Positions 45,096 to 45,115 of a DNA stretch of 45,115 nt are shown one piece after another. The notes under the pieces were generated by a model. It saw only the letters and a program-made list of their open reading frames with translations, did no database searches and was not told the DNA's origin. The DNA is taken from assembly GCA_905181875.1 (NCBI GenBank), contig CAJIZH010000005.1, positions 1 to 45,115 of the forward strand, in the 5' to 3' direction. This DNA is from Flavobacteriales bacterium UBA6770 (GTDB lineage Bacteria; Bacteroidota; Bacteroidia; Flavobacteriales_G; Salibacteraceae). The translations under genes were made by a program, and so were the position numbers. The stretch's first letter is position 1. Each line of letters starts with the position of its first letter.

Positions 45096-45115
45096 TTGGA
45101 TAAAAGTCTGGTTTG

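Overview
The window reads as chromosomal DNA of a Bacteroidota bacterium, most likely a free-living or marine-type member of the Flavobacteriales. The evidence is a type A T9SS sorting domain protein, the long IspG form with an inserted domain, a large SecA without a zinc tail, DUF5723 and DUF5522 proteins, YwqK/MORN repeats, an arsenosugar (ArsS) cluster, a lack of clear Shine-Dalgarno sequences, and TAnnTTTG -7 promoter boxes in front of several genes. The sequence is A+T-rich and densely packed, with many 1-4 nt overlaps. Genus or species cannot be named from the sequence alone.

Layout. 1-1.7 kb: a membrane methyltransferase, a hairpin, a sigma factor cut short in region 2, and a complete solitary betaine-binding lipoprotein facing it; this is the least orderly spot. 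1.8-7.8 kb: pheT (+), then a minus-strand operon of a DUF5522 mini-protein, hutU, a HAD phosphatase with an internal tandem duplication, and trmL. 7.9-15.5 kb: a minus-strand operon of putative lipoprotein, DUF5723 protein, a 1449-residue exported TPR-CHAT protease-like protein, and yraN. 15.6-18.4 kb: a membrane-anchored DUF3352-like/beta-propeller protein. 18.6-22.6 kb: secA-rnhB. 22.8-23.9 kb: an RluB-type pseudouridine synthase and a strong bidirectional terminator. 23.9-26.4 kb: an ECF sigma, membrane anti-sigma-like and beta-barrel operon with a possible ECF-type autoregulatory promoter. 26.7-29.4 kb: an AsmA-like protein. 29.4-31 kb: isochorismatase-like hydrolase, CDF transporter and a Cys/Lys-rich mini-protein. 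31-33 kb: a T9SS cargo protein and an SDR. 33-37.3 kb: a CHASE2 sensor overlapping ispG, with a FecR-like/TPR exported protein divergent from it. 37.4-40.5 kb: LD-carboxypeptidase, metG and tRNA-Arg(CCU). 41-43.1 kb: DUF547, AhpD-like and ArsS arsenosugar genes. 43.4-45 kb: a MORN/YwqK repeat protein, then a short promoter-terminator unit.

Most genes are housekeeping: translation (pheT, metG, trmL, rluB, tRNA), secretion (secA), isoprenoids (ispG), histidine degradation (hutU) and the cell wall (LD-carboxypeptidase). The best candidate for something undescribed is the set of envelope proteins built round the exported CHAT protein: its operon partners (lipoprotein and DUF5723) and, about 20 kb away, a CHASE2 sensor and a FecR/TPR protein. 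These domain types recur together in other bacteria. That they act together here is inference. A second pattern is that four genes have a TAnnTTTG box only 4-5 nt before the ATG, which predicts leaderless mRNAs.
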